A stretch of DNA of 64,000 nt from Providencia rettgeri (GCF_041075285.1 NZ_CP163512.1:1364001-1428000); one strand, 5' to 3'; positions 47,801 to 59,329 are shown, counted from the first letter of the stretch. A program made the numbers and translations. Notes: a model not told the origin generated them from the letters alone.

Positions 47801-49480
47801 TTACCAAAACCATTGAACATTTAAACCTGCATTAACACTGCTGGTCTCATATTCATCAGGTTTATACAGTGGCACCCCTAAAAATAAATCGTAACTGAAA
47901 ATATTGGCATTTCCACGCACACCTACAGCCGTGCCTAAAAGTTGATCGTCGGAATACAGACCAAGAGGGTATACGCCACCGAAAACCCGTCCATAGTCAA
48001 TGGCATAATAAGGATAAAAGGAAAAACCAGGGATATAAAAATTGAATTCATTTCTCAAATAGAAACCTTTGTCCCCAATGAGTGAAAACTCCTCATCAAA
48101 ACCACGAACCGTCCACCGATTTCCCAATGAAAATTGGTCTTGAATAGTTAATCGATCCTTGGTGTATTGAATAAACAGTTGAGGATTATAACTCATGATA
48201 AAATCATCAAAAGGAATGGGGATCATACCCGTAACATCCAGTGTAAAGACGCGGGCCATATGGCTGACATCGCCGTATTTCATATCCCAGCTTTGCTCAG
48301 CCCCAAACCACGGGACATTACGCTGGTAATTGATGGATGCATTTACGGTCGAATTATCAATATTTTGCCGGTGATCTACGCCCACTTTGAGCGTGGTTAA
48401 ATTACGCTCTTGTGCCAAAAATTTGATATCTTCCAGTTTATATTCTGATTTTCGCCTGATTATCTGGATTGATGCAGTATCTTTAAATGTTTGTCCACGT
48501 AAAAATACATTACTGGCGGTCGCATTATAGTACTTACTGTCACCATAATATTTATAGCTGACGATGTCTTTAATTGTTTGTTTATAATCACTTTTACTGG
48601 CGTAGATAGAGAAAAGCCAATAATTATAGGGTACAGCGTAATATATTGCGGCATTACTTGTGCTGTATCGTTCTTGATTCTTTAGGTTTTTTCCTGCTGA
48701 TATATAAACAGTATCATTGAGGCTGGTAAGGTTATTACCATATAGTGTAACACCGACTTGGTCTTTTCCTGTCTGGCGACTGCCTGAGTTATTGTAATAA
48801 CCCCCGACATTAACATGGGGGGACTTTTCTCGTTGAATTGTGATATCGGATGTTGAAAATTCTTTGCCGGGCGATAATTCAATATTTGCTTTAGCACCAG
48901 GAATACGTTCTAAGTTTTCTAAACCTTGCTCAATATCCCTAATATTCAGAATGTCGCCTTCTTTTGCAGGCATAATTGCACCAAGAGTAATATAAGTATC
49001 ACTGTCTTCGGATAACGTTACATTGGCGACTTTGCCGGGAATAATTTCCAGTGTCAAAATACCATCACTGATATTTTGTTCGGGGATATTGACTCGAGTT
49101 GTGACATAACCTGATCTAATGATGTTATCTTGTAATCCCTTAGCTAATGTTTCGACACCTTTGATACCGATACAGACTCCAACAACTTGGTTTGCGTAGG
49201 TTTCAAGAGGGCGCATGGAGGGTAATTTAGGTTCAGACACTAAAATAACCTTCTTCATATCAAAGCAATGCTCTTCTTCGTCAAAGATCAAAATATTGTT
49301 AGCGCGTTCCTGCGTTTTCCCTAAGACATCTTTAGCCTCTAATTGTGTCTGTTGTTGCCGAGATTTATCTTGACTAATTTGGTTATTGATTTGTTGGTCA
49401 ACGACCTGAGATGGATTTCCCGATACGTATAATGGAAAAGCTAAAATAGTTGCTGATAAACAAATAAAACGAAAATTCAT
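47801..49480 (-). CDS. Two-partner secretion outer-membrane transporter (TpsB, ShlB/FhaC family)
   Basis: Outer-membrane beta-barrel that exports a large partner protein. From the ATG at 49480 it has 559 residues, the family's normal size. Order: signal peptide (about 1-22), polar N-terminal helix rich in Gln (26-50), two POTRA domains (about 70-215, including GYVTTRVNIPEQNISDGILT and IPGKVANV), then a 16-strand-type barrel ending in Trp (NVQWFW rather than Phe). The conserved L6-loop motif is VRGFDEEF. Two alternative GTG starts lie 9 bp upstream. Its likely partner is the tpsA gene 548 bp upstream on the same strand, which has its own terminator, so tpsB probably has a separate promoter. 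Confidence 0.93.
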   Translation of the reverse strand: MNFRFICLSATILAFPLYVSGNPSQVVDQQINNQISQDKSRQQQTQLEAKDVLGKTQERANNILIFDEEEHCFDMKKVILVSEPKLPSMRPLETYANQVVGVCIGIKGVETLAKGLQDNIIRSGYVTTRVNIPEQNISDGILTLEIIPGKVANVTLSEDSDTYITLGAIMPAKEGDILNIRDIEQGLENLERIPGAKANIELSPGKEFSTSDITIQREKSPHVNVGGYYNNSGSRQTGKDQVGVTLYGNNLTSLNDTVYISAGKNLKNQERYSTSNAAIYYAVPYNYWLFSIYASKSDYKQTIKDIVSYKYYGDSKYYNATASNVFLRGQTFKDTASIQIIRRKSEYKLEDIKFLAQERNLTTLKVGVDHRQNIDNSTVNASINYQRNVPWFGAEQSWDMKYGDVSHMARVFTLDVTGMIPIPFDDFIMSYNPQLFIQYTKDRLTIQDQFSLGNRWTVRGFDEEFSLIGDKGFYLRNEFNFYIPGFSFYPYYAIDYGRVFGGVYPLGLYSDDQLLGTAVGVRGNANIFSYDLFLGVPLYKPDEYETSSVNAGLNVQWFW

Positions 49481-49984
49481 GTTCACCACTTTTATTCTGA
49501 AATGAAACCTAAAAAATATAACTAAGAATATTTTGTGATGACGGTATATTCTTTATTATATGAGACAATTCTTATTTTTAATAATTAATTACCAAGGTGA
49601 TTTTCATACACATCCTTATGAAGTTTTATCCTATAAATAATCAGGAAAAGGTGGTCTATAAACTTTTAAATTATGCGATAAAATGAAAACTAATAAAAAT
49701 TAATTATCCTAATTAAGCAGTGGATTAAAAAGAAAGAGGTTAGTGTGGAGCAAGAAGAAACAACAGAATAATCTATAGGTATTGGATTGTTAGATAATAA
49801 AATCAACACCTTAAAATAAACTCCAATATGGAGTTATCTAGGGTTTTTACTTATTTTATTGTGGTTTAAATAACACATCATAATCGGTGATATAAAATAA
49901 TCTTAACTAATCTGGCATTAAATAAGCGATAATAACTAAATCTATAAATGTATATTAAAAAAACATTACATTAAAAGTACGTAA
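49481..49984. other. tpsA-tpsB intergenic region
   Basis: About 500 bp, very AT-rich, no open frame of note and no remnant of haemagglutinin repeats recognisable by eye. It should contain the tpsB promoter. It is unusually long for a two-partner secretion operon. Confidence 0.45.
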
Positions 49985-50010
49985 AAAAGGAGACTGTTAG
50001 GTCTCCTTTT
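49985..50010 (-). terminator. Terminator of tpsA
   Basis: Perfect 10-bp stem AAAAGGAGAC / GTCTCCTTTT with a 6-nt loop, ending in T-rich sequence on the minus strand, 18 bp after the tpsA stop. Confidence 0.85.
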
Positions 50011-50028
50011 ATCATTACTTAGAATTGA

Positions 50029-52182
50029 TTAATAATAGTTAGATGTATTTAATTTAACTATAGTACCTAAAATTTGTCCATATGGACTGTTATAAATGAC
50101 AGGACTGGTAATGGTAGTGGTCCCTAAAGAAATTAAACGCCCATTGTTATTATCAACACGGGTAAATGCATCAATAGTTAAATCTTTACCTGCATTTACT
50201 AAGCCATAAATATTATTTAAACTATTTACGTTTAGTTTAATGGTGTTATCACCTTGGATTTTACCAAATCGATTGTCTAAATTATTTCTTATTGTAATAT
50301 CAACATTACCTTTAGTACCTGCTTTTTGAGCAACATTGGCGACGATATTACTGGAATAGTTATTTAGGCTATTTGCTTTGATAGTTATGGCTCCATCCTC
50401 TGCATAAACGCCACCGGTTTTACCCGCTACGCCTAATCTGCTCGCAGAACTATTAAATCCTACTGCGTCGCTATTATCAAAAGTCGATGTATTAATGACA
50501 ACGTTACTATCCGCTACAATCAGACCACGATAGTTAGTGACATTATTGGCTTTAATATCAATATTATTGCCTTTGATATAACCATATTGGTTGATTAAAC
50601 TGTTAACATCAAATTTAGATTTGCCTGCTCCTGAGCTCAAAGAACCCTTATTATAAATTGTATTTGCATTAATATTCAATGCCTTACCGCTACTGATGGC
50701 GGCATAACTGTCATTAACTAAGTTATAAGATAAGTTAATATTTGTTTGGCCATTAGTTGTTTTGATTAATGAAGCATAGTTTTGTAATGCTTCAGAGTCA
50801 ATATCAATTCTTCTTTTGGCTACAATTTGTCCATTATTTTCATTGGACACAATATAACGAGCATTTGCAGTGATATCGCGGCCAGAAATTGTGGAATTAT
50901 TATTAACAAGTTTATTTGTATTGATGGTTAAGTCGTTATTTGCTCTGATCCCTCGCTCATCTTCATTTATCACGTTATTACGTAATGTGTAATAGTTTTC
51001 AACCGTGCCAGTGGCGCGAATAGCAATATCACCACGATTAGCTTTGATTGAACCATTAGAATTATGTAGATGGACAGAAGATGTTTCAATATTTTGGCCT
51101 GCATTGATAATGCCACTGGTGTTATCAATATTCGAATTGGTCGTCAATTTAATGTTGCCACTGGTCGATTTTATCTGGCCATTCGCATTATTTAATACTG
51201 TGTTATTGGTATTAATATCAATATCGTTATTACTCATGATCACAGAGTTATTGTATAAACCTGAGAGGGTATTAATATTTATCTTACCGTTAGCACTCAT
51301 TTTGGTATTCTGGTTATAAACGAGCCCTGTAGAATCGATGTTGATCCCACCTGAACCTGCAACCATGCTACCGTAATTTGACACACCAATTCCACTTTCA
51401 GTTGAAACGAGGGTAATTTTATCCGCGTACATGCCACCCAGTGAGGATGCGTCAATACCTACACGAGCGGCGGAACCGACACCTTGAACATTCGTAATAT
51501 AATTGCCATCTTTATCAACAAAGTTATTACCTGCCACAATGTTAATTTCTTTTGCGTTAATATCACCACGGATAACTGCAGAGCGGGCAATAATGTCGGT
51601 AGGTGAGTCTGTTTTCAGACGACTATTAATGATGATTTGGCCTTTCTCAACATTGTAACCTAAGATATCGCCACCCGCAGTAATTGGCTTACCAGTTGTT
51701 AAAGTCACACGATCTGTGTTGATAAAACCGCAATTATTACAAGTGATCCCAGATGCGTTAGCGACGATAACCTGCGCTTTTTGACCCGCCACTTCAACCA
51801 TACCGTTGAGTGTGCTCGCTTTTGTGGAGTTAACTTCATTTAAAATAACTTTTGCTGGACCATTACCATTCTTTAGGTTGAGGTTACCTTGGACCTGTGT
51901 GCCAAGGGGAGAGTTTGTATCTACGAGACTATTATTTAGAATAACGCCTTTTTGGTCTACATCAAATTGGTTATAGATGTTATGAGAAACACCTTTATTG
52001 CTTGCGCCGTTGATATGAACAATCGTTGGTGCATTATTTTGGTTCATAACACCCGCACCATTCGTACTAATAATAGCGCCTTGTGCAACAGAAACAGAGC
52101 CTAAAATAATGGAGACACTTAAAAAAAGAGGGTTGATTTTTAGCACCGGATAGCTAATCGATTTATTTCTAATGTGTTTCAT
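50029..52182 (-). CDS. Short filamentous-haemagglutinin-type exoprotein (TpsA)
   Basis: 717-residue secreted protein of the FhaB/HpmA/CdiA superfamily. A long Sec signal peptide (to about residue 36, SVAQGA) precedes the TPS secretion domain (about 37-280), recognisable by VHINGASNKGVSHNIYNQFD, VQGNLNL at 97-103 and GITCNNCGFINTDRVTLTTG at 145-164. The remainder is Asn-rich short-period beta-helix repeats up to the stop. No haemagglutinin repeats, toxin domain or RGD-like site is seen. Family members usually exceed 1,500 residues, so this one is short, yet stop and terminator look natural. Two family motifs lack proline: NPNL is NLNL, and NPxG is NASG. Adhesin or biofilm role is an inference. 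Confidence 0.88.
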   Translation of the reverse strand: MKHIRNKSISYPVLKINPLFLSVSIILGSVSVAQGAIISTNGAGVMNQNNAPTIVHINGASNKGVSHNIYNQFDVDQKGVILNNSLVDTNSPLGTQVQGNLNLKNGNGPAKVILNEVNSTKASTLNGMVEVAGQKAQVIVANASGITCNNCGFINTDRVTLTTGKPITAGGDILGYNVEKGQIIINSRLKTDSPTDIIARSAVIRGDINAKEINIVAGNNFVDKDGNYITNVQGVGSAARVGIDASSLGGMYADKITLVSTESGIGVSNYGSMVAGSGGINIDSTGLVYNQNTKMSANGKININTLSGLYNNSVIMSNNDIDINTNNTVLNNANGQIKSTSGNIKLTTNSNIDNTSGIINAGQNIETSSVHLHNSNGSIKANRGDIAIRATGTVENYYTLRNNVINEDERGIRANNDLTINTNKLVNNNSTISGRDITANARYIVSNENNGQIVAKRRIDIDSEALQNYASLIKTTNGQTNINLSYNLVNDSYAAISSGKALNINANTIYNKGSLSSGAGKSKFDVNSLINQYGYIKGNNIDIKANNVTNYRGLIVADSNVVINTSTFDNSDAVGFNSSASRLGVAGKTGGVYAEDGAITIKANSLNNYSSNIVANVAQKAGTKGNVDITIRNNLDNRFGKIQGDNTIKLNVNSLNNIYGLVNAGKDLTIDAFTRVDNNNGRLISLGTTTITSPVIYNSPYGQILGTIVKLNTSNYY

Positions 52183-52636
52183 AAATATCCCTAAAATTGA
52201 CTATAGATAAAATTAAAAATAGCAAATTAATATTCCATTAAAGCTTAAGGATTATGCGTGATATTTATTTGTAATAAAATTTAATTGTACTTAAGTTGGT
52301 TTTAAAAAACAGGAATAGAACAAAGTAACTCTCAGTGATTTATAGCAGGGTTTTATATGGAGGTAGATATAAATATAATTTAATTCAAGTGGTTATATTT
52401 ACTCAGCAATGGATATTGTAAGGGTTAATACGAAAGTGGTAATACGTAAATGCAATATTAAATAATAAACAAACTATTTAATGTTATTTATGTTTTTTGA
52501 TAGAGCTGAAAAATATCTATTTAAAATTATAATATTGATGATATACAAAATTTATTTATTTAGAAAGGTCGCGTTAAATAAAAATTATTTAGTTAAATAA
52601 TTGAAAAATTAATCCAGATAATGCGTATTTTTTAAT
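52183..52636. other. tpsA upstream region
   Basis: About 450 bp of extremely AT-rich DNA between trpA and tpsA, with no gene. It must carry the tpsA promoter. Composition suits H-NS binding; no individual site can be fixed. Confidence 0.45.
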
Positions 52637-52670
52637 TAAAAAATAGCCACCCGGTAAAATTGGATGGCTA
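52637..52670 (-). terminator. Terminator of the trp operon
   Basis: Stem TAGCCATCC / GGGTGGCTA (one G-T pair, 9-nt loop) followed on the minus strand by a T-tract, 15 bp past the trpA stop. Confidence 0.85.
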
Positions 52671-52684
52671 ATTCTTTACATACT

Positions 52685-53491
52685 TTATTTTTGTGTCGCA
52701 GCTTTCATTTTCACGACAAACTCGGTTAATGCTTTTAGCATTACATCTGGTTTATCAAGGTTATTTTCAATTATCTTGACGACAGCAGAACCTGAGATTG
52801 CGCCAGCTGCGCCGTTTTTAATTGCATCCGCTACTTGTGCTGGTTCAGAAATGCCAAAACCTTGAAGTGCAGGGGCGGCTTGGTACTGTTTAAGTTTCTC
52901 GACCAAGTGCGTTAATGGCATCTGAGCGCGTTGTTCTGTTCCAGTTACACCGGCTCTGGATAGTAAATAGGTATACCCACGGCTATGTTCACCAATTTGT
53001 TGCAATAAAGCGTCATCGCTATTAGGCGGGCAAATAAAAATAGGTGCTATATTATGCGCTAGAGCTGCATCACGAAAAGGTTTAGATTCACTCATCGGAA
53101 CGTCTGCAACCAATACGGAATCAACGCCTGCTTTTTGACAGCGAATATAAAAATTATCTATGCCATTTGTGAACACAAGGTTTGCATACACTAATAAGCC
53201 AATTGGCACCGTTGGGTGTTTTGCCCGAATACGGCCTAATAATTCAAAGCAAATTGTTGGGGTAATTTCGCTTTTAAATGCCCGTAAGTTTGCATTTTGG
53301 ATGGTAGGACCATCTGCCAGTGGATCGGAAAATGGGATACCTATCTCTAATGCATCAGCACCACCTTCAATTAGTGCATCCACAATTTTTAATGATAATT
53401 CTGCATCAGGATCGCCTAATGTTACAAAGGGAACAAATGCGCCTTGGTTGAGGCTATTCAAGCGTTCAAAGAGTTGGCTATAACGTTCCAT
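52685..53491 (-). CDS. trpA: Tryptophan synthase alpha subunit
   Basis: TIM-barrel subunit cleaving indole-3-glycerol phosphate to indole and glyceraldehyde 3-phosphate. The 268 residues match E. coli. The catalytic Glu and Asp lie in [19 protein letters not shown] near 47-65; the phosphate-binding GFGISEP and GSAVV loops are present. The ATG overlaps the trpB stop by 1 bp (TAATG), giving translational coupling. It is the last gene of the operon. Confidence 0.98.
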   Translation of the reverse strand: MERYSQLFERLNSLNQGAFVPFVTLGDPDAELSLKIVDALIEGGADALEIGIPFSDPLADGPTIQNANLRAFKSEITPTICFELLGRIRAKHPTVPIGLLVYANLVFTNGIDNFYIRCQKAGVDSVLVADVPMSESKPFRDAALAHNIAPIFICPPNSDDALLQQIGEHSRGYTYLLSRAGVTGTEQRAQMPLTHLVEKLKQYQAAPALQGFGISEPAQVADAIKNGAAGAISGSAVVKIIENNLDKPDVMLKALTEFVVKMKAATQK

Positions 53492-54681
53492 TAGATTTCT
53501 CCTTTGCTAACTAGGATATCATGTACAGTAAAAATATCTTTGTCGCCACGACCGGATAAATTAACAATTAATAATTGCTCTTTATTGGGGGCTTGTTCTG
53601 CCATTTTTAACGCATATGCCAACGCGTGTGAAGATTCCAATGCAGGAATAATGCCTTCTTTGCGTGATAGAAGCTTAAAGGCATTTAACGCTTCATCATC
53701 CGTAATTGAGACATATTCAGCACGGCCAATGCTGTTTAAGTGTGCATGTTGCGGCCCGACAGAAGGGAAGTCTAAACCTGCTGATATGGAGTAAGATTCT
53801 TCGATTTGCCCCTCGCTAGTTTGCATCATCGGTGACTTCATTCCAAAGTAGATACCGACACGACCGTGTTTTAATGGTGCGCCGTGTTGTCCTGACTCAA
53901 TACCTAGACCAGCTGGCTCTACACCAATTAGGTTAACGCTTTCTTCAGGAATAAAAGAAGCGAACATCCCAATAGCATTAGAACCACCACCAATACATGC
54001 GATCACCGCATCAGGTAAACGTCCTTCTTTTTCAAGGATTTGCTGCTTTGCTTCATCCCCAATCATGCGTTGAAATTCACGTACAATGGTTGGATAAGGG
54101 TGCGGACCTGCCGCAGTCCCTAGTAGATAGTGAGCTTTGTCATAACTGCCAGACCAATCTCTTAGAGCTTCGTTACATGCATCTTTAAGAGTGGCAGAAC
54201 CACTGTGTACAGGGATAACCTCTGCCCCCATTAATTTCATACGAAATACGTTAGGAGATTGGCGCTCAACATCTTTGGCACCCATATAAATACGGCACTT
54301 CATGTTGAGAAGCGCACAGGCTAAGGCAGTAGCAACACCATGCTGACCTGCACCGGTTTCAGCGATGATCTCTGTTTTGCCCATGCGCTTGGCGAGTAGT
54401 GCTTGGCCTAACACTTGGTTAGTTTTGTGGGCACCACCATGAAGTAAATCCTCACGCTTTAAATACAGCTTCGTTTTGGTTCCTGCTGTGAGGTTCTTAC
54501 ATAAGGTCAACGCCGTAGGGCGGCCTGCGTAATTTTTAAGTAGGTCGTGGAACTCGGCAATAAATTCTGCATCGTCTTGTGCGGCAATAAAGGCATCTTC
54601 CAATTGATTAAGCGCAGGGATCAAGATCTCTGGTACATATTGCCCACCAAACTCACCGAAATAAGGATCTAATTTACTCAT
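53491..54681 (-). CDS. trpB: Tryptophan synthase beta subunit
   Basis: PLP enzyme condensing indole and serine to tryptophan, working as an alpha2-beta2 complex with TrpA. The 396 residues match the family (E. coli 397). The PLP lysine is in [20 protein letters not shown] near 87, the catalytic Glu region is [13 protein letters not shown], and the phosphate loop [12 protein letters not shown] is intact. It follows trpCF by about 60 bp. Confidence 0.98.
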   Translation of the reverse strand: MSKLDPYFGEFGGQYVPEILIPALNQLEDAFIAAQDDAEFIAEFHDLLKNYAGRPTALTLCKNLTAGTKTKLYLKREDLLHGGAHKTNQVLGQALLAKRMGKTEIIAETGAGQHGVATALACALLNMKCRIYMGAKDVERQSPNVFRMKLMGAEVIPVHSGSATLKDACNEALRDWSGSYDKAHYLLGTAAGPHPYPTIVREFQRMIGDEAKQQILEKEGRLPDAVIACIGGGSNAIGMFASFIPEESVNLIGVEPAGLGIESGQHGAPLKHGRVGIYFGMKSPMMQTSEGQIEESYSISAGLDFPSVGPQHAHLNSIGRAEYVSITDDEALNAFKLLSRKEGIIPALESSHALAYALKMAEQAPNKEQLLIVNLSGRGDKDIFTVHDILVSKGEI

Positions 54682-54743
54682 TATTGATTATCCATTTTAT
54701 CAGTTAAAATATAATTTAAAGGTCTAGCGCTACCCGTTCAGGT

Positions 54744-56120
54744 CTACTGTATTGTCGATTCAGCCAGTAAAGCCGATAGCACGAAATTGATTTTTTGTGC
54801 GCTTTTAATTCCTGGCTCAATTTCAACTCCCGAGTTAAAATCTAACCCATTGCACAGCAGTCTAGCTGCCTGAAGGCAGTTTTGGGGGGTTAGCCCACCT
54901 GCGACCATCAGTTTTTGTTTTGTTGTTGCTGGGATTGTTGACCAATCAAAGCTTTTCCCTGTACCACCTTGTCCATTATCAAGCAAGAGAACATCAATGT
55001 CTGGGTTTTCAAAGTTACAGTCATGGGGATGAGACATATCCAACGCTTTCCAAACCTCACAATAACTTGGTAGTAGGGCGCGAAGCGCCTGAATATATTG
55101 CTTATCTTCATTACCATGCAATTGCACTGCGAAAAGAGCAAGCTGCTTGGCGATATGCACAACAAAATCCACCGATTGATTACGGAAAACGCCCACATAT
55201 TTTAATGGCGCAGCATTAACGATACGTTGAGCTTGTGACAGCGTCACTTTTCGCGGGGAGGATTCAGCAAAGATTAATCCGCCGAAACAAACCCCTGAAT
55301 TGAAAGCCACTTTGGCATCTTGCTCACGGGTTAAGCCGCAAACCTTATGTTCACCTACTAATAATCTGTGTAATGCATTGGCCAGATCCGCTTGTTCCAT
55401 CAACGCGCTGCCAATTAAGAAACCATTAGCATACTCTCTAAGAGATTGAATATGCTGATGTAAATGAATTCCTGATTCACTGATCACAATGGTTTCTGCT
55501 GCTAAACGTGGTGCTAATTCGCGAGTACGGTTTAAATCGATGGATAAATCACGTAAGTCACGGTTATTAATGCCTACCACTTTAGACTTGAGTTTGATCG
55601 CGCGTTCTAATTCTTCTTCGTTACTGACTTCCGTTAAAACACCCATATTTAATTGGTGGGCGACGTCAGCTAAAGCAACATATTCTTCGTCATTTAAAAC
55701 AGATAACATTAATAAGATGGCATCTGCTTGGTAATGGCGAGCGAGGTAAATTTGGTATGGGTCGATAATAAAATCTTTACACAAAACGGGTTGCTTAACG
55801 GCGTTGCTGACAATCGTTAGGTACGCCATATTACCTTGAAAATACTTTTCATCCGTTAAAACGGAAATTGCAGATGCGTAAGGTGCGTAAGTTTTGGCAA
55901 TCAATTCAGGGTCGAAATCTTTGCGGATCAGCCCTTTTGAAGGAGAGGCTTTCTTACACTCCAAAATAAATACTGGACGTTTGGCACTAAGTGCATTGTA
56001 GAAACTGCGTTGACTGGGTTGCACTGCACCAATAAAGCTATCTAATGGCTGTTTAGCCTTACGTTCAACAAGGTAATCTACTTTGTCATCAACAATTTTC
56101 TGTAATACTGTCGCTTTCAT
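54744..56120 (-). CDS. trpC: Bifunctional indole-3-glycerol-phosphate synthase / phosphoribosylanthranilate isomerase
   Basis: TrpC-TrpF fusion catalysing two successive steps of tryptophan synthesis. From the ATG at 56120 (AAGGA upstream) it has 458 residues, near E. coli's 452. The IGPS domain (1 to about 255) carries FILECKKASPSKGLI, LCKDFIIDPYQIYLARHYQA and ISESGI. The PRAI domain follows, with KVCGLTREQDA and GLDFNSGVE near the end. A longer in-frame reading back to 56186 lies inside trpD and was rejected. It starts 1 bp after the trpD stop. Confidence 0.97.
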   Translation of the reverse strand: MKATVLQKIVDDKVDYLVERKAKQPLDSFIGAVQPSQRSFYNALSAKRPVFILECKKASPSKGLIRKDFDPELIAKTYAPYASAISVLTDEKYFQGNMAYLTIVSNAVKQPVLCKDFIIDPYQIYLARHYQADAILLMLSVLNDEEYVALADVAHQLNMGVLTEVSNEEELERAIKLKSKVVGINNRDLRDLSIDLNRTRELAPRLAAETIVISESGIHLHQHIQSLREYANGFLIGSALMEQADLANALHRLLVGEHKVCGLTREQDAKVAFNSGVCFGGLIFAESSPRKVTLSQAQRIVNAAPLKYVGVFRNQSVDFVVHIAKQLALFAVQLHGNEDKQYIQALRALLPSYCEVWKALDMSHPHDCNFENPDIDVLLLDNGQGGTGKSFDWSTIPATTKQKLMVAGGLTPQNCLQAARLLCNGLDFNSGVEIEPGIKSAQKINFVLSALLAESTIQ

Positions 56121-56121
56121 T

Positions 56122-57123
56122 TTATGGGTTCCTTGCCGCGAGCGCCGTGACTCGGTTGAATGATTTACCGCTGCGAATGATCGCAAGAGCGTGTTCGCTA
56201 TTTTGTTTTAAATCCTCATGACCATTAATCCGCATTAACATCGCCACATTGGCAGCAACAGCAGCTTCATGGGCAGCCTTACCATGACCTTGTAATAAGT
56301 TGGTCAGTAAAACGCGGTTTTCATCAGGCGTGCCGCCTTCTAAGTCATGTAATTGATACGGTGTTAAGCCAAAATCGTCTGCCGTTAGCTGGTAATGATG
56401 TAAAACACCGTCTTTTAATTCTGCAACGTGGGTTGTGGCATGAAGTGACACTTCATCCATACCGCCACTATGTACCACAGCTGCACGGGTAAAACCAAGC
56501 ATATCTAATGTCTCTGCCACTGGTTTAACTAAGGCTTCTTGGTACACACCAATTAAGGCAATTGGTGGGCGTGCTGGGTTGATTAATGGGCCAAGAACAT
56601 TAAATAGAGTGCGTGTTTTCAACTGAGAGCGCACAGGTGCCGCATGACGAAAACCACTATGATATTGAGGGGCAAACAAAAAGCACACCCCTAAGTCATC
56701 AAGTGTGTCCCGGGCAGTTTGGGCGCTTAAATCAAGTGCGATGCCAAAGGCAGCTAATAAATCTGACGATCCTGAACGGCTCGATACGCTACGGTTGCCA
56801 TGCTTAGCCACTTTAATACCTGCCTCGGCAGCGACAAATGCGCTGGCGGTGGAGATATTAATACTGTTCGCACCATCACCCCCCGTACCGACGATATCAC
56901 TGAATTGATAATCTGGACGAGGGAACGGCTGTGCATTCTCTAAGCAAGCAAGAGCCGCACCTGCAATTTCTTGAGGTTGTTCACCACGCATTTTCATGCT
57001 GATAAGCACTGCTGCTAATTGCGGTTCAGTGAGTTCCCCTTGAATAATGGCATTAAATAAATACTGGCTTTCTTGTTGTGTCAGGGGCTGCGCTTTGAAT
57101 AATTTATCATAAATATTTTGCAT
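56122..57123 (-). CDS. trpD: Anthranilate phosphoribosyltransferase
   Basis: Transfers a phosphoribosyl group from PRPP to anthranilate. From the ATG at 57123 it has 333 residues and begins [19 protein letters not shown]. The PRPP-binding glycine motif [20 protein letters not shown] is near 79-98, with [17 protein letters not shown] following. Unlike E. coli, it is not fused to the TrpG glutaminase domain, which is a separate gene ending 20 bp upstream; the longer in-frame reading overlapping trpG has no homology. Confidence 0.97.
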   Translation of the reverse strand: MQNIYDKLFKAQPLTQQESQYLFNAIIQGELTEPQLAAVLISMKMRGEQPQEIAGAALACLENAQPFPRPDYQFSDIVGTGGDGANSINISTASAFVAAEAGIKVAKHGNRSVSSRSGSSDLLAAFGIALDLSAQTARDTLDDLGVCFLFAPQYHSGFRHAAPVRSQLKTRTLFNVLGPLINPARPPIALIGVYQEALVKPVAETLDMLGFTRAAVVHSGGMDEVSLHATTHVAELKDGVLHHYQLTADDFGLTPYQLHDLEGGTPDENRVLLTNLLQGHGKAAHEAAVAANVAMLMRINGHEDLKQNSEHALAIIRSGKSFNRVTALAARNP

Positions 57124-57143
57124 AATTGGCTCTCTATTTCCCG

Positions 57144-57755
57144 TTAGTGCGAATGAGTAGTGGTGCTTGCATTGGGTGAAGAAAGAGCCCACGCCACGGT
57201 GTTTTCTAACAACTGTTTACCTTGCGTTGTTAAAATGGATTCAGGGTGGAATTGAAATCCACACACTTTATCTTGTTCGTTTCGCACGGCCATCACCATT
57301 CCGTTGGATTGGGCACTGATTGTTAGTGTTGCAGGTATTTGGCTACCGACCAAAGAGTGGTAACGTGCGACTGGTAGTGGATTTTCAAGGTTAGAAAACA
57401 TCCCTTGTTCATCGTGGGTGGCAAGGGAGGCTTTACCATGCAAAATCTCACCAGCGGAAGAAACAACACCACCGTAAGCTTCGACAATCGCTTGATGACC
57501 TAAACAAATGCCAATGACAGGGATTTTGCCAATAACCTGTCTCAAAACTTCAGGCATTGAACCTGCTTCGCTAGGTGTGCCTGGGCCGGGTGATAACACT
57601 AAAATTGGCGAAACCATGAGATCTAATACAGACAAAATATGTTCGGCACTTACTGTATTTCGGTAAATAATCACGTGATGACCACTGGAACGCAGCTGAT
57701 CGACCAAGTTGTAAGTGAAAGAATCGACATTATCGAGCAATAAGATGTTCGCCAT
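57144..57755 (-). CDS. trpG: Anthranilate synthase glutamine amidotransferase component
   Basis: Class I glutaminase supplying ammonia to TrpE. The 203 residues contain the nucleophilic Cys in [15 protein letters not shown] near 84, [12 protein letters not shown] near 55, and the His-Glu pair in [11 protein letters not shown] near 172. A separate trpG is typical of the Serratia/Proteus side of the enterics, whereas E. coli has a trpGD fusion. Its ATG overlaps the trpE stop by 1 bp, giving translational coupling of the two subunits. Confidence 0.97.
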   Translation of the reverse strand: MANILLLDNVDSFTYNLVDQLRSSGHHVIIYRNTVSAEHILSVLDLMVSPILVLSPGPGTPSEAGSMPEVLRQVIGKIPVIGICLGHQAIVEAYGGVVSSAGEILHGKASLATHDEQGMFSNLENPLPVARYHSLVGSQIPATLTISAQSNGMVMAVRNEQDKVCGFQFHPESILTTQGKQLLENTVAWALSSPNASTTTHSH

Positions 57756-59329
57756 TAGAATAACTCCTTCACTTGGTGAGCTTGAGCAATAGCACGGATC
57801 ACAGCACGTGCTTTATTGCGTGTTTCATCAGCCTCTGCTTGAGGTGTTGAATCTAAAACCACGCCACCACCGGCTTGTACAGTCGCAATGCCATTTTCCA
57901 CATAAGCAGAGCGGATCACGATACAGGTATCAAAATCGCCTTTGCCGTTGAAATATCCGACTGCACCGCCATAGGAGCCACGACGCTGTTGTTCATATTG
58001 CGCAATTAATTGCATGGCTTTCACTTTGGGCGCTCCTGTTAATGTGCCCATATTCATACAGGCTTGATAAGCATGAAAAACATCTAAATCGTGGCGTAAT
58101 GTCCCCACAACATGGGAAACCAGATGCATCACAAAGGAGTAGCGATCGACTTTGGTTAAATCTGCAATATAACGACTGCCTGCTTCACAGATACGTGCGA
58201 GATCATTACGGGCAAGATCAACAAGCATGATGTGTTCAGCCAATTCTTTTGCATCTGTACGCATTGAAAGTTCAATACGGCTGTCTAAATCAAGGTCAAT
58301 ATTGCCCTCGGCGTTACGACCACGTGGGCGAGTGCCAGCAATAGGGTAAATTTCCACTTTTCGGTCACTGGTAGCATATTTCAATGCACTTTCCGGTGAT
58401 GCACCAAACAGCGTAAAATCTTGATCTTGCATATAAAACATATATGGGCTTGGGTTTTGCGCTTTGAGTTTTTGATACGCTATCAGCGGATATGGGCAAG
58501 GCATGGTGAACTTGCGTGATGGCACGACTTGGAAAATATCACCACGATAAATCGCCTCTTTTAGGGATGTTACAATAGCGCCATATTCTTGGTCATTTTG
58601 ACTTAGCGTAACTTGAAAGTTAGCGACATTTTGCAAAGGTAAGGCAGGTAAAAATGGACGACATGAAACAATAATTTCATCATGACGCTGTTTAACCGTA
58701 TCTATTATTTGGTGATCTTGGCTAAATACACAGCTTTTAATGCGAGCGGCTTGGTTTTGATGGTCGATCACTAAATAATGTTCTGCCACGAAAAAACAGT
58801 AATCAGGGCACAGATTGACCGCTTTAACATCAGGGATAGATTCAAAGCTCGCGACGAGATCATAGGCAAATAAGCCACCCACAAAAACCGTTTCAGGTTT
58901 GGTCGAATAGGTTTGCGCCAGTGCGGGTAATGCGCGCAGCACATCTAAGCACGATGCGGCTTTTAATCGACTATCTTCATCTAAAGCCGGGCTTGGTTGT
59001 TCAAAAGTGACAACCAATAATGTGGGCTCAATAGTATGTGTTGAAATTAGTCCTGCAAGCTGCGCTAACAACAATGGCAGAAGTGCTTGGCCGTTTAATG
59101 TTAACGCTTCAATTTCTACGCGTAGGCCAAAAGCGCGAATACGCAGGGCACTGTTAACTATCAATAAACTTTGCAGGTTGGCTTTATTATTAATTTCGGC
59201 TGATTCCAGCAACATGGTTGAAGGAACTGCATGGCATAAGTGGTTGAATAACAGCGTTGGATCTGGCTGATAGTTAATTGGGCTATCCAGATACGTAAAA
59301 TGTGCTAATGTGGTGTTTTGTTTGTTCAT
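57755..59329 (-). CDS. trpE: Anthranilate synthase component I
   Basis: Chorismate-utilising subunit of anthranilate synthase, the committed, tryptophan-inhibited step. The 524 residues match E. coli (520). The N-terminal feedback site LLESAEI is near 40. Chorismate-binding motifs follow: [61 protein letters not shown] and [11 protein letters not shown]. It is the first structural gene, preceded by the attenuator and trpL. Confidence 0.98.
   Translation of the reverse strand: MNKQNTTLAHFTYLDSPINYQPDPTLLFNHLCHAVPSTMLLESAEINNKANLQSLLIVNSALRIRAFGLRVEIEALTLNGQALLPLLLAQLAGLISTHTIEPTLLVVTFEQPSPALDEDSRLKAASCLDVLRALPALAQTYSTKPETVFVGGLFAYDLVASFESIPDVKAVNLCPDYCFFVAEHYLVIDHQNQAARIKSCVFSQDHQIIDTVKQRHDEIIVSCRPFLPALPLQNVANFQVTLSQNDQEYGAIVTSLKEAIYRGDIFQVVPSRKFTMPCPYPLIAYQKLKAQNPSPYMFYMQDQDFTLFGASPESALKYATSDRKVEIYPIAGTRPRGRNAEGNIDLDLDSRIELSMRTDAKELAEHIMLVDLARNDLARICEAGSRYIADLTKVDRYSFVMHLVSHVVGTLRHDLDVFHAYQACMNMGTLTGAPKVKAMQLIAQYEQQRRGSYGGAVGYFNGKGDFDTCIVIRSAYVENGIATVQAGGGVVLDSTPQAEADETRNKARAVIRAIAQAHQVKELF

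Noticed and set aside
56122..57755. Possible trpG-trpD fusion broken by a frameshift
   Set aside because: trpG has its own stop at 57144 and trpD its own start at 57123, both products are full length for the unfused families, and separate genes are normal in related enterics.
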